From assembly GCF_018403325.1 (NCBI RefSeq), contig NZ_BOSL01000022.1:1-64000 (forward strand): a DNA stretch of 64,000 bases, given 5' to 3'. The notes beneath the pieces are model-generated. The model saw only the letters and a list, made by a program, of their open reading frames with translations. It did not search any database and had not been told where the DNA came from. The translations under genes and the position numbers were made by a program. This document shows positions 1-9,090 of the stretch, piece by piece. This DNA is from Paenibacillus vini. GTDB taxonomy: Bacteria > Bacillota > Bacilli > Paenibacillales > Paenibacillaceae. Positions within the stretch are counted from its first letter, which is position 1; the number at the start of each line of letters is the position of its first letter.

Positions 1-21
1 AGAGTAGGACGCCGCCAAGCA
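1..21 (+). rRNA. rrf: 5S ribosomal RNA, 3' end only
   Basis: The first bases (GAGTAGGACGCCGCCAAGC) read as the conserved 3' end of a Firmicute 5S rRNA, and a strong terminator follows at once. In B. subtilis an rRNA operon lies just before csfB, which is also the case here. Only the last 20 or so bases are inside the window. Confidence 0.85.
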
Positions 22-30
22 AATGAAGAA

Positions 31-65
31 GAGCACTGCCGATAACCTCGGCGGTGCTTTTTTGC
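31..65 (+). terminator. Rho-independent terminator of the rRNA operon
   Basis: A 10-bp stem (GCACTGCCGA with TCGGCGGTGC, one G-U pair) and a short loop are followed by six T residues. It would end transcription of the rRNA operon whose 5S gene finishes a few bases upstream. Confidence 0.9.
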
Positions 66-88
66 TATTTAGGACTATCTCAAAAATA

Positions 89-277
89 ATAGCTGTAAAA
101 CCTACAGTTATTTTCGCAAGATGAGCTGGTTTGAGACAAATAACTGTAAAACCTACAGTTAATTCTGCGCTTTCAACTCGGAATGGCTTAAATCGGCCGA
201 AATTGCTGTAGTTTCTGCAGTTAATTTAGCCCGGAAAGCTAATGGAGTAAAATTAGATGTAGGAATTACAGTTAATT
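89..277. repeat. Four copies of a CTGTA...TACAG hairpin repeat
   Basis: Related units centre at about 91-110, 142-162, 204-224 and 255-276, some 51 to 61 bases apart. The best copy reads AACTGTA-AAACC-TACAGTT, a 7-bp stem with a 5-base loop, and each copy ends in TTA(A/T)TT. The first two copies are nearly identical; the last two have diverged, mostly in the left arm and loop. It lies in the gene-free stretch between the rRNA operon and the first protein gene. No protein-coding role is visible. Confidence 0.7.
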
Positions 278-302
278 AAGCAGGGGGAAGGCGCTAAGCT
301 AA

Positions 303-380
303 ACTCAAGAGCTCTGATTGAATGGGTTACTCAAATACTCTGATTACATGGGCAACTCAAAAACTCTTATTGCAGGGACT
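303..380. repeat. Three tandem copies of a 26-bp repeat
   Basis: Units start at 303, 329 and 355 with an exact 26-base period. Each begins ACTCAA and carries CTCTGATT or CTCTTATT followed by an (A/C)A(T/G)GG-like end. There are no unique spacers, so it is a minisatellite and not a CRISPR array. No gene overlaps it. Confidence 0.75.
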
Positions 381-621
381 ATTTGGGCCGAAGGGTCCTG
401 GGGGAGTAGGAAGTCGCCGTGTAAACCCAAAGAGCACCGTTGAGGTGGGGCTTTTATATTTGGTTTATAGCTAGTCTACATTAGGACTTGCATTTAGAGG
501 CGCTGTAACAGGTCGTTAGGAGGATTATAGGTATCTTAGAGCTTGGAGGAGCCCCCATACGTCAGTGAGTTAGTGGGGCCTGTTTAACACGTCCATAGGG
601 AAAGGGCTAGCAGGCCTAGAC

Positions 622-675
622 AAGGCAAACAAGGCAAACAAGGCAAACCAGACAAACCAGACAAACCAGACAACG
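622..675. repeat. Six tandem copies of a 9-bp repeat
   Basis: Three copies of AAGGCAAAC (622-648) pass directly into two copies of CAGACAAAC and a degenerate last copy (649-675). The two halves differ by the same changes in each unit, so the array grew in two steps. The stretch has no open frame with a ribosome binding site. The remainder of 381-948 holds nothing I can name beyond a weak hairpin (GCCCCCA...TGGGGC, about 549-578). Confidence 0.8.
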
Positions 676-948
676 CGAGATAGGTTAGGCCGTGGCGATC
701 AATGGAACTAGTTGTTTTGTAACTAAACGTATATAGGCACTAGGGTCCTTCTTAGAATAATTGGTTAAAAAAGGTTAAGGAAACGTCAGACTTAAAAGGT
801 AAATTAAGAAGAAATCGTAAGGGTGAATGTAAACTATTACTGCCGACAATTGACTATAATAGGATTTGTTATGAAATAACTTCATGGGCGAGGATGCACA
901 TTGATGGATGAATGGTTCTCAGTTTGGACATGATCAGGAGGGACAAAT

Positions 949-2094
949 ATGCATCATAAGAGACATTTAGGTGCTGCATTTTTAGCTATAGGACTGTTGT
1001 GTGGAGGAGCATGGGCGCCAGCGGGTTTGGGATATGTGGCAAGTGCAAGCTCGAGTGTAAATGCAGCTGCAAGTGCATCACCAAGTCTAACTGCAATTGT
1101 AAATAAGCCAGCAGCGGCTAAAAACTCGGTTACGCTTCAATACGAGGGGAAGACTTCCTCGCTGCGCGGGATGCTAGTTGAGGGGAGGTCCTGGATTCCT
1201 GTAGCTTTTTTAAGAGATGATCTCAAGTTGCCAATCAATTATAATCCGGTCAGCAAAACATACACGGTCGGAGAAGGATACCGCCAATTGAATATAGTTC
1301 AGTATGAGGGCGGCATTACTTCTTACGTAAACAGCTATTATATTGGCGAACCGGCAGCCAAAAACATCAACGGCAGAATCTACATTCCTTTTCAATGGGT
1401 AAAAAATTATTTAGGCTATCAGGGGAAATGGGATGCGAGTGCGAAGCTTCTGAAGATAGAGAAGACTCAGGAGAACAAGGTGACCATTGTTACTTCAGGT
1501 TATGATAAGGATTCTGAACAAGCATCGATTCATCTCAAATATCCGCAATTAAAGGGAAATGAAAATAAGGAAGCGGAGACTGCAATTAATAACCGGATTA
1601 AAGAAGACGTCAATGTATTCCGTGAGAATATGGAGAAGCAGTTGAAGGAGAGGGAGAGTCAGGAGGTCGAAAGCAACCCGTACGCGTTTGAATCCTCCTA
1701 TATTGTAACGTATAACCAAAATGGAGTACTTAGCCTTTTGACCGAGCAATACGAAAATTTGGGCGGGGCACACGGCATGGTCATGAGAAAGGGATATACT
1801 TTTTCGTTGAAAGACGGGAAATTACTGAGCTTGGATGATTTATTCGGTGCAAATAAGAATTACTCCAAGCAGTTGAATAGCAAATTAAGCGCAAAGCTGG
1901 ACCATTTTCCTGGGTATTTTGGCGGATTTAAAGAACTGAGCGATCAACCGGATTTTTATTTGGAGCCGGATAATCTAAAGGTATTTTTCCAATTGTATGA
2001 GTATACGCCTTATGCCGCAGGGTTCCCGGAGTTTTCAATCGCATTTAACGAGCTTATACCGAAGGGGAGCAGTCCGTTCGATCGGTTCAAATAA
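949..2094 (+). CDS. Secreted RsiV-like protein with copper-amine-oxidase-type stalk domain
   Basis: A 381-residue exported protein. Residues 1-35 form a signal peptide (KRH, then a hydrophobic run, then Ala-rich sequence). Residues about 60-170 resemble the copper amine oxidase N-terminal-like domain that Paenibacilli use as a wall-side module (GRSWIPVAFLRDDL, GRIYIPFQWVKNYLGYQGKWD). From about 178 to the end it looks like the DUF4163/DUF3298 pair found in RsiV, the anti-sigma-V factor that binds lysozyme (ENLGGAHGMVMRKGYTFSLKDG). It has no cytoplasmic anti-sigma segment and no sigma-factor gene next to it, so an anti-sigma role is not supported. It may bind an extracellular ligand. The start follows TCAGGAGGG by 7 bases. 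Confidence 0.75.
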   Translation: MHHKRHLGAAFLAIGLLCGGAWAPAGLGYVASASSSVNAAASASPSLTAIVNKPAAAKNSVTLQYEGKTSSLRGMLVEGRSWIPVAFLRDDLKLPINYNPVSKTYTVGEGYRQLNIVQYEGGITSYVNSYYIGEPAAKNINGRIYIPFQWVKNYLGYQGKWDASAKLLKIEKTQENKVTIVTSGYDKDSEQASIHLKYPQLKGNENKEAETAINNRIKEDVNVFRENMEKQLKERESQEVESNPYAFESSYIVTYNQNGVLSLLTEQYENLGGAHGMVMRKGYTFSLKDGKLLSLDDLFGANKNYSKQLNSKLSAKLDHFPGYFGGFKELSDQPDFYLEPDNLKVFFQLYEYTPYAAGFPEFSIAFNELIPKGSSPFDRFK

Positions 2095-2316
2095 GGCAAG
2101 TTAATGTAATGGAATAGAACAGTAGGATGGATCAATAAAAGTTAAGAACCTATCAAAAGGAATGTAACCTTTTTGTTACCGACAGGAGATAGACTACCGT
2201 TATAATGAAGTGTGGCATACTTTTTAGGTGATTTGACCTATCCGCGTTCTATATCGGGAATGGACATCGATGAGTGATATACGGTCAGAATATAGGTTGG
2301 GTAAGGAGGAATAATC

Positions 2317-2742
2317 ATGCGGCTAAGGGGAATTCGACATTCCTTGTGCTTCATGGGGGTGGTCTTGATGATGATGTTCGTCATTGCAGGCTGTGCTGCT
2401 TCCGAGCCTTCCTGGACGACGTTTGTCGGATCGGCGGTAGAGAAGAGCTTCCCTATTCCTAAAGAAGCTAAACGGACGGAAACAGCAATGAATAACTCCA
2501 AGATGGATTATGTGCATTATTCGTTGCCCGGTTTAAAGGAAAGCGATGGAGTTCCTGATGCCTTCCAAAAGGCGATCACGGAATGGGGTTGGACGGAGAA
2601 TCCGGAGGAGAGTACAGGAACGACCCTGGTTTACAAAAAAGATAAGCTGGTCGTGCAGTTGACTATACATGATAACTCTTTTACCGTACTGGTTCCCAAA
2701 ATGGAAGAGAAGGCAATCATCCAGGGCTTAGAGAGCCCGTAG
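2317..2742 (+). CDS. Putative lipoprotein, unknown function
   Basis: A 141-residue protein with a clear lipoprotein signal: positive start (MRLRGIRH), hydrophobic run and lipobox VIAGC with the cysteine near residue 26, so it should be anchored on the outside of the membrane. The mature part is small, mixed alpha/beta in character, and carries no motif I recognise. TAAGGAGGA lies 7 bases before the ATG. It is a single gene bounded by its own terminator at 2812-2853. The family is not known to me. Confidence 0.7.
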   Translation: MRLRGIRHSLCFMGVVLMMMFVIAGCAASEPSWTTFVGSAVEKSFPIPKEAKRTETAMNNSKMDYVHYSLPGLKESDGVPDAFQKAITEWGWTENPEESTGTTLVYKKDKLVVQLTIHDNSFTVLVPKMEEKAIIQGLESP

Positions 2743-2811
2743 TTTCACGATTAGCTTCAGCAAGACCAAGACAAGCACAAGCGAATGAAATCCTCTGGAA
2801 TGAGGATCAAG

Positions 2812-2853
2812 TAGCCTGTTCCCTGCATTAGAGCGGGAGACAGGCTTTTTTTA
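2812..2853 (+). terminator. Rho-independent terminator
   Basis: AGCCTGT(T)CCC pairs with GGGAGACAGGCT, followed by TTTTTT. It ends the lipoprotein gene and separates it from the convergent membrane-protein gene. Confidence 0.85.
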
Positions 2854-2908
2854 GTAGTATGGCATATGAAGAGGTGAACTGGTATCGGTGCTAATATGTA
2901 GAAATCTC

Positions 2909-3433
2909 TTAAGGCATGTAATAGGAGGTATCCTGCTCATTAAACTTGATCATTCCGGTCTTAGGCTGCTTTCTTAATCCGGCTAGAATATAGAACCTTG
3001 GGGTAAGGAACCAAAAATGCCACAATATCAAAGAGATAGTGAAGGACACGGGCGACCAGGGGATTAGAACCGCTATAATGCAGCATCCGATCCAAGCCGC
3101 ATGCAGATGAACCCGGCGGAATATGGAATAACTAACGAATTGATCCGGTAAGTATCCGATCCAAGGCAGCCGTCTCGTAAAGCTCCAACGCTTGCGATAG
3201 GAGTGGCTGGCAATAATAAGCACGGAACGGGAAATGACAAAGTGGATCCAAAGCACGATCGGAATGGCCAGCAGGAAAAAGAAAATGCTAGTCCAAGAGA
3301 TAAACACCATCTCCGCGGCAAGCCAGATAAAAGGAAGCGTAAGAAAGCTGCGGATAAGAGGCTTGGGAAGAACGATTTTTTTGAGCAGTTTATAATGATA
3401 AAACGTTGCATTATTCGCGGACTCGGCAGGCAT
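2909..3433 (-). CDS. Unrecognised integral membrane protein
   Basis: About 174 residues with four hydrophobic segments: LTLPFIWLAAEMVFISW and FFFLLAIPIVLWIHFVI in the first half, then AAWIGCCIIAVLIPWSPVSF and ISLILWHFWFLTPRFYIL in the second, separated by a basic loop (SYRKRWSFTRRLPWIG). I chose the ATG ending at 3433 because AAGGAGGAG precedes it on the minus strand by about 11 bases; an in-frame ATG at 3478 with a weaker site (AAGGTG) is possible and would add 15 residues. No family recognised. It stands alone, convergent with the lipoprotein gene. Confidence 0.6.
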   Translation of the reverse strand: MPAESANNATFYHYKLLKKIVLPKPLIRSFLTLPFIWLAAEMVFISWTSIFFFLLAIPIVLWIHFVISRSVLIIASHSYRKRWSFTRRLPWIGYLPDQFVSYSIFRRVHLHAAWIGCCIIAVLIPWSPVSFTISLILWHFWFLTPRFYILAGLRKQPKTGMIKFNEQDTSYYMP

Positions 3434-3658
3434 GTGAGAACGAACTCCTCCTTGGCTTAACTTAGGCGCGGGCTCCATGCAGCGACGCACACCTTGAATT
3501 ATATATCGGTTAAAATAAAGAATTTTTAAGATGCCGCCGTACAAACACGGAAGGTAAGGAAAGCGCATATATATAAAGTAGGAAAACCACTATGAAAAGG
3601 TTTAAAATAATAGAATATGCGCCATACTGGTAGTAAAACAAACAAGGTGGGATCGTAA

Positions 3659-3844
3659 ATGGATGAACTTGCCGAAAATACATGCATTATCTGTGGAGAG
3701 CCGAAGTCAGAAGGTATTCATATTGTATCCGAATTTATATGTGACGCTTGTGAGGCGGAAATGGTGCACACGGATGTCCAAGAAGCAAAATATCATTTTT
3801 TTATTCATCGTATGAGACAAATTTGGGTAGAGAAAAATGCATAA
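3659..3844 (+). CDS. csfB: Sigma-G inhibitor Gin (CsfB)
   Basis: A 61-residue protein with two zinc-binding CxxC pairs (Cys9/Cys12 and Cys28/Cys31), matching Gin, the anti-sigma factor that holds sigma-G, and also sigma-E, inactive in the wrong compartment or time of sporulation. Size and position just downstream of an rRNA operon agree with B. subtilis csfB. The short C-terminal part (EAKYHFFIHRMRQIW) is the expected helical tail. In B. subtilis the gene is made under sigma-F; I could not read a convincing sigma-F promoter here. Confidence 0.85.
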   Translation: MDELAENTCIICGEPKSEGIHIVSEFICDACEAEMVHTDVQEAKYHFFIHRMRQIWVEKNA

Positions 3845-3856
3845 AAGCATATTGTG

Positions 3857-3892
3857 AGGGACCTGTTCTAAGAAATGGCGGGTCCTTTTATA
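3857..3892 (+). terminator. Terminator after csfB
   Basis: GGACCTG pairs with CGGGTCC around a 13-base loop, followed by TTTTA. The decarboxylase gene starts about 30 bases later. Confidence 0.65.
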
Positions 3893-3920
3893 TTGCCCTC
3901 TTTGACAAGAAAGCGTTACA

Positions 3921-5534
3921 ATGAAGCGAAAGACCCGTAATAGAACAAGCCCGGAAGGATCAGGATATAGATTGAGTATTGGTGAGGACAAGAAGGATGA
4001 TGAAATAAACGTCAAAGCTCCGTTGTACGAGGCTTTGCTGCGATATAAGGAGCGGAAGGACGCCTCTTTTCATGTGCCGGGGCATAAGAACGGCATGTCC
4101 TATGGGGGAGGGGACCTGGGGAAGGAATTGAGCCAGGTCATGGAGTTTGACGTGACGGAGATTACCGGCACGGACGATTTGCACCATCCGGAGGGCGTCA
4201 TCCGCGAGGCGCAGCTGCTGGCGGCGGAAACATTTGGCGCGGAGGAGTCGTTTTTTCTGGTTGGCGGAAGCACGGCCGGCAACCTGGCATTGATCCTGAG
4301 CGTGTGCACCGCTCCAGGCGATGTTCTGCTGGTGCAGCGGAACGTGCATAAATCCGTCATTCACGGATTAATGCTGGCGAACGCGAACGCGGTGTTTCTG
4401 GCGCCGCAGCACGACGCCGGCAGCGGCCTGGCGACCATCCCGTCGGAAGCGACGGTGCGTGAAGCCCTGCGCCGGTACCCCGGCGCCAAAGGGCTGCTAG
4501 TGACGCACCCGAATTACTACGGGATGGGGTCATCGCTGCGGCCGCTGGCCGCGCTCTGCCGCGCGAGCGGCGTGCCGCTGCTCGTGGACGAGGCGCACGG
4601 CGCCCACTATGGGCTGCACCCGGCGCTGCCGGAGAGCGCCCTGCAGGCCGGCGCCGACGGCGTCGTGCAGTCCACGCACAAGATGCTGACCGCGCTCACC
4701 ATGGGCGCGATGCTGCACGTGCAGGGCGGCCTGCTTGACCGGGGCCTGCTCCGGCAACGGTTGGCGATGGTGCAGAGCTCCAGCCCGTCCTACCCGATCA
4801 TGGCTTCGCTCGATTTGAGCCGAAGCCAGATACAGTCCGGAGGACAGGCCTATTTTGAAGGCGGCCTGGCGGCTGCTGAGAAGCTGCGGCTCGGCGTGCA
4901 GGCTCATCCTAACTTCGGGATCCTCGAACCGGGCGCACGCGGAGAAGGTGCTGCATATGCTATACAAGATCCCTTTAAAGCCATCCTGTATGACCGGACC
5001 GGACGCTGGAGCGGTTATGAGCTTCAGGAGAAGCTGGAAGAGGAAGGCTGCGTCCCTGAGATGAGCGATGACCGTTATACAGTTCTCGCGCTTAGTCTGG
5101 CAACTACCGAAGAAGATGTTACCCGGCTGCTGCAAGCGCTGGAGCGGATAGAAGCAACCCGAGCCCGAGATACCACTTCTGAGCAGAGGAAACCTCAAAA
5201 TCCGCCATCATTTGAGTTTTCCACGTGGAACAATGCAGCCGTTTCGACACCCGTGGCATTCGGACTTCGTCCTCTTTCGCCGAATGATAGGGAGACTTTA
5301 CCTTTGGAGCAATGTGCTGGACGATTGGCGGGAGAGATGGTAATTCCTTATCCCCCGGGAATACCGCTGCTATATCCCGGCGAAGAGATCGGAGAGCAAA
5401 CCTTAAAGCAATTAATCGCACTTCGACAAGCCAAAGCCAAATGCCAGGGAGCTGCGGATGTTACATTGTCGACCCTACAAGTGATAAAAAAGATTGCACC
5501 AAAAGCAAAGGAAAGAAAGCAGGGAACGAATTGA
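3921..5534 (+). CDS. Orn/Lys/Arg decarboxylase family protein (YaaO-like)
   Basis: A PLP-dependent fold-type I enzyme of the YaaO/SpeA group, which decarboxylate basic amino acids. Visible are FHVPGHKNG near the start, [12 protein letters not shown], the cofactor-binding region [22 protein letters not shown], and the Schiff-base lysine in [12 protein letters not shown] smaller C-terminal domain follows ([13 protein letters not shown]). Family length is 480-490, so 537 suggests the first residues may be spurious: an in-frame TTG at 3972 behind GGAAGGA is a good alternative start. The substrate (lysine, arginine or another) cannot be told from sequence. The stop overlaps the tmk start, and csfB-yaaO-tmk order is as in Bacillus. 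Codons between about 4380 and 4780 are strikingly GC-rich. Confidence 0.85.
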   Translation: MKRKTRNRTSPEGSGYRLSIGEDKKDDEINVKAPLYEALLRYKERKDASFHVPGHKNGMSYGGGDLGKELSQVMEFDVTEITGTDDLHHPEGVIREAQLLAAETFGAEESFFLVGGSTAGNLALILSVCTAPGDVLLVQRNVHKSVIHGLMLANANAVFLAPQHDAGSGLATIPSEATVREALRRYPGAKGLLVTHPNYYGMGSSLRPLAALCRASGVPLLVDEAHGAHYGLHPALPESALQAGADGVVQSTHKMLTALTMGAMLHVQGGLLDRGLLRQRLAMVQSSSPSYPIMASLDLSRSQIQSGGQAYFEGGLAAAEKLRLGVQAHPNFGILEPGARGEGAAYAIQDPFKAILYDRTGRWSGYELQEKLEEEGCVPEMSDDRYTVLALSLATTEEDVTRLLQALERIEATRARDTTSEQRKPQNPPSFEFSTWNNAAVSTPVAFGLRPLSPNDRETLPLEQCAGRLAGEMVIPYPPGIPLLYPGEEIGEQTLKQLIALRQAKAKCQGAADVTLSTLQVIKKIAPKAKERKQGTN

Positions 5535-6181
5535 ACGTGAAGAGAAAAGGGTTGTTTATTACCTTAGAAGGTGGCGAAGGATCAGGAAAAACATCGGTCA
5601 TCCACGAACTGGGGAAAGAATTAGAAGCACACGGAATTCCATATATCACTACCCGGGAGCCGGGAGGGATCAAGATTGCTGAGAAGATCCGCGAGACTAT
5701 CTTGAATCCGGCCCATACGGAAATGGACGGGCGTACCGAGGCGCTGTTATATGCGGCGGCAAGGGCGCAGCATTTGGCGGAAAAGGTGGAGCCCGCCTTG
5801 GCCAATGGAATTACCGTGTTATGCGACCGCTTTATCGACAGCAGTTTGGCTTACCAGGGATATGCCCGGGGGTTGGGCATTAATGAAGTGCTTTCGATCA
5901 ATCTGTTTGCCACAGCCGGACGCTTCCCTGACCTGACCTACTATTTGGATATCGAACCGGAAGTCGGGCTTTCGCGAATTGCCGCCGGAGAAGGGCGGGA
6001 AATCAACCGCCTTGATTTGGAGGATCTTTCTTTTCACTATAAAGTAAAGGAAGGATACGAAATCGTTAAATCCATGTACCCGGAGCGAATCCGGTCGGTG
6101 GATGCCTCGGGAACGCGAGAAGAGGTAGCAGCCTTAATAAGAGACCGATTGGCCGCGGATTTAAAGGATTTCGGGGTGTGA
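5531..6181 (+). CDS. tmk: Thymidylate kinase
   Basis: Phosphorylates dTMP to dTDP in the cytoplasm for DNA synthesis. Shows the P-loop GGEGSGKT, the DRF motif ([17 protein letters not shown]), TREPGG in the substrate region, and an Arg-rich lid near EGREINRLD. With the TTG start at 5531 it has 216 residues, normal for the family; the TTG overlaps the upstream stop (TTGA), with AGGGA 5 bases before it, so translation is probably coupled. GTG at 5537 is an alternative two residues in. First gene of the tmk-darA-yaaR-holB-ricT-yabA run. Confidence 0.93.
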   Translation: MNVKRKGLFITLEGGEGSGKTSVIHELGKELEAHGIPYITTREPGGIKIAEKIRETILNPAHTEMDGRTEALLYAAARAQHLAEKVEPALANGITVLCDRFIDSSLAYQGYARGLGINEVLSINLFATAGRFPDLTYYLDIEPEVGLSRIAAGEGREINRLDLEDLSFHYKVKEGYEIVKSMYPERIRSVDASGTREEVAALIRDRLAADLKDFGV

Positions 6182-6233
6182 ACGTCAAATTATATAAAAG
6201 TGGTTAAAAATTTTATAGGTAGATCAAATATAA

Positions 6234-6584
<351 letters not shown>

Positions 6585-6625
6585 GACGTGTTGTATGCAT
6601 ATACTAAGATTATGAAAGAGCGGCG

Positions 6626-7078
6626 GTGATAGCTGTGAAAATAGATCCGGGTTACAGACCGCTGAAAAGCGGTTTGGGGGTAAACGAAAATGCGGCCAAG
6701 CCGATTCAGGCAAAAAGCTTTTCCGATGTCATGCAGCAGCATGGCGAACAGGCCTCCAAAGAAGAATTGAATCGGAGATTTAAGGAGATTCAGCTTCAGG
6801 GGGACCGGCTGGCCCGTTCGATGACTGTCCGGGAACTGAAGGCGTACCGCCTGTTGGTCAAAAGATTTCTGGAGGATACCGTCCGTCAGGGAGTCAGCAT
6901 CAAGGAATCCCGGGGCTGGGACCGCCGGGGGCGCGGCAAACGTTATAAATTGCTGGATGAGGTCGATGCCGCCCTGCTTGCGATGGCTGATGAACTGTTG
7001 GAAACGGAGCAGGGGAAGATCGATCTTCTGCAAAAAATCGGCGAAATCCGGGGTATGCTGATCAATATATGTTTCTAA
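6626..7078 (+). CDS. yaaR: YaaR family protein (DUF327)
   Basis: A 150-residue, mainly helical cytoplasmic protein with the YaaR/DUF327 signature (MTVRELKAYRLLVKRFLEDTV, then KRYKLLDEVDAALLAM). Function is unknown in the family. GTG start at 6626 with AAAGAG upstream; a second in-frame GTG at 6635 is less well placed. Conserved neighbour of darA and holB, which suggests a link to DNA replication or c-di-AMP that has not been shown. Confidence 0.85.
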   Translation: MIAVKIDPGYRPLKSGLGVNENAAKPIQAKSFSDVMQQHGEQASKEELNRRFKEIQLQGDRLARSMTVRELKAYRLLVKRFLEDTVRQGVSIKESRGWDRRGRGKRYKLLDEVDAALLAMADELLETEQGKIDLLQKIGEIRGMLINICF

Positions 7079-7153
7079 AGCCGAAATGCTTTTGAAAGAG
7101 CGGCATTCTTCCGGATATGCAGATATGTCTTGGAAGAAAGGTAGAAAAGAATT

Positions 7154-8128
7154 ATGTCTTTTAAAGAAATTATAGGTCAGGAGGCGGCGAAGCAGTTACT
7201 GCAGAGCGGCCTCCGCCAGAATCGCATATCTCATGCCTATATATTTAGCGGTCCGCCGGGAAGCGGCCAGAAAGAAATGGCGATGGCTTTTGTCCAAGCC
7301 CTCTTTTGTACAAAGGGGGGAGACGATGCCTGCGGCGAATGCCTGGAATGCCGGAAAGTGCTGCACGGCAACCATCCCGATCTGCATCAAATTGCGCCCG
7401 ACGGGGCTACGATCAAAATTGATCAGATTCGCGACCTGCAGCGAATTTTTTCTTACCGTTCGGAGAGCGGGAATCCGAAAGCATACATTATTGACCATGC
7501 GGACAAAATGACCGTGCAAGCGGCGAATAGTTTGCTGAAGTTTCTAGAGGAACCGCCATCCCCGGCGGTGGCGCTTCTGCTTTCGGATAATGGACGGGCC
7601 TTGCTGCCTACTATTCAATCCAGGGCACAGCTGGTGCCGTTTTTGCCCCTGGACCCGGAACGGATGCTGCAGATGTTATCGGGCGAAGGGTTCCCGGTGG
7701 CATTATCCCGGCCTGCCGTACATGTGGCTGCCGGACTTGAGGCCTGCCGCGAATTATTGCGTCAGAATTGGTTTGCAGAAATTAGAAACGTAGTGTTACA
7801 ATTAGGGAAGGAAACCGCTGGCCGTGGCGGGTCTCCTTTAGTTACAGCGCAGCAAAGCGTAATCAAAGCTGGGCTGGGCGAGCACTTGGACATGCTGTTT
7901 GACCTTTTCCATTTGTGGTTCAAAGACATGATCCATGCGCTATATCATAGACATGATCAAATCGTTTTCATAGATGCACTGGATTTTATCGTTAAACATG
8001 CTTTCTCCCGCAGTGCGGCACAGTGGATTGACGCGATGGCGCTTGCGGCGGAGAGCAAGAAGAAGCTTCGTCAGAACATGAATGGCCAACTCTGTCTCGA
8101 ACAGTTCCTGATCGGCATTGGCGGATAA
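7154..8128 (+). CDS. holB: DNA polymerase III subunit delta'
   Basis: Clamp-loader subunit that helps place the sliding clamp on DNA. AAA+ domain with HAYIFSGPPGSGQKEMA; the invariant Walker lysine is shifted, giving a degenerate P-loop, as expected because delta' does not itself hydrolyse ATP. Then a four-Cys zinc module (CTKGGDDACGECLECRKV), NHPDLH, and LLKFLEEPP. The usual SRC sensor reads SRAQ here. Length 324, typical. ATG with AGAAAGG upstream. Followed directly by ricT as in Bacillus. Confidence 0.92.
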   Translation: MSFKEIIGQEAAKQLLQSGLRQNRISHAYIFSGPPGSGQKEMAMAFVQALFCTKGGDDACGECLECRKVLHGNHPDLHQIAPDGATIKIDQIRDLQRIFSYRSESGNPKAYIIDHADKMTVQAANSLLKFLEEPPSPAVALLLSDNGRALLPTIQSRAQLVPFLPLDPERMLQMLSGEGFPVALSRPAVHVAAGLEACRELLRQNWFAEIRNVVLQLGKETAGRGGSPLVTAQQSVIKAGLGEHLDMLFDLFHLWFKDMIHALYHRHDQIVFIDALDFIVKHAFSRSAAQWIDAMALAAESKKKLRQNMNGQLCLEQFLIGIGG

Positions 8129-8243
8129 ACGCAGATGCTTCAGGCCGGTGCCCCGGCTCCGGACAGATAAACTTTCTCCCGTGCAAGAACATGGGTTTTT
8201 TTAAGAGTTACAGGTTTTTATAGGTATACAAGGGGGTAAGTTT

Positions 8244-9044
8244 TTGTACACTGTAGTAGGCGTCCGTTTTAAAAAGGCGGGCAAAATATATTACTTCGAT
8301 CCGTTGGAGCTTCCTGTCGAGAAGGACAACAGCGTTATTGTCGAAACGGCGCGCGGGATCGAATACGGTAAAGTGGTCGTTGGCAAGAAGCAGGTCGGGG
8401 AGAATGATGTAGTGCTCCCGCTGAAAAAGGTGATCCGTATCGCCGACGAGTCCGACGCCCGTGTTGTGGAGGAGAACAAGTTTGCGGCAAAAAACGCATT
8501 TGCCACATGTTTAAATAAAATTAAAGACCATGATTTAAAAATGAAGTTGGTCGACGTGGAGTTTACGTTTGACCGCAACAAAATTATTTTTTACTTTACC
8601 GCGGAAGGCCGGGTCGATTTCCGCGAACTGGTTAAGGATTTGGCGAGTATTTTCCGGACACGGATTGAACTTCGGCAAATCGGCGTCAGGGATGAAGCCA
8701 AGATGCTCGGAGGAATCGGTCCTTGCGGACGGGTGCTCTGCTGCTCTTCCTGGCTCGGGGACTTTGAGCCGGTGTCCATCAAGATGGCGAAGGATCAGAG
8801 CTTATCGCTTAATCCGACCAAAATTTCCGGACTTTGCGGCCGCTTAATGTGCTGCTTGAAATTTGAGCATGATAATTACGAAAGCGTGAAGGAAGAACTT
8901 CCATCGGTAGGCAAGATGGTCGTCACCTCATTGGGAGACGGGAAAGTCGTTGGTCTTAACGCCGGGTCGCGTACCGTTCATGTGCAATTGTTTGAGATTG
9001 GCAAAGTCAAGGAGCTTCCGCTGGACGATGTCGTTGTAAAATAG
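8244..9044 (+). CDS. ricT: Regulatory iron-sulfur protein RicT (PSP1 domain)
   Basis: A 266-residue PSP1-family protein (YaaT). In B. subtilis it forms a complex with RicA and RicF that carries [4Fe-4S] clusters, helps RNase Y mature certain mRNAs, and is needed for sporulation and competence. Conserved cysteines appear in GPCGRVLCCSSW and GLCGRLMCCLKFE, the expected ligands. Starts with TTG at 8244, eight or so bases after AAGGGGG. The ricA and ricF genes are not in this window. Confidence 0.92.
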   Translation: MYTVVGVRFKKAGKIYYFDPLELPVEKDNSVIVETARGIEYGKVVVGKKQVGENDVVLPLKKVIRIADESDARVVEENKFAAKNAFATCLNKIKDHDLKMKLVDVEFTFDRNKIIFYFTAEGRVDFRELVKDLASIFRTRIELRQIGVRDEAKMLGGIGPCGRVLCCSSWLGDFEPVSIKMAKDQSLSLNPTKISGLCGRLMCCLKFEHDNYESVKEELPSVGKMVVTSLGDGKVVGLNAGSRTVHVQLFEIGKVKELPLDDVVVK

Positions 9045-9090
9045 AATTTCAAGAAAGACTTTAGAGAATGAATGACTCTGGGGTGGGAAC

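Noticed and set aside
303-380. Possible CRISPR array
   Set aside because: Units are directly adjacent with no spacers and no cas genes are near.
2173-2206. TTGTTA and TATAAT as a promoter of the lipoprotein gene
   Set aside because: The spacer is 22 bases and no activator site is visible, so it was not listed as a promoter.
3902-3922. TTGACA followed by TACAAT as a promoter of the decarboxylase gene
   Set aside because: Only 9 bases separate the two elements, too short for a sigma-A promoter.
4530-5198. A 222-codon minus-strand frame
   Set aside because: Mirror of the GC-rich part of the decarboxylase gene.
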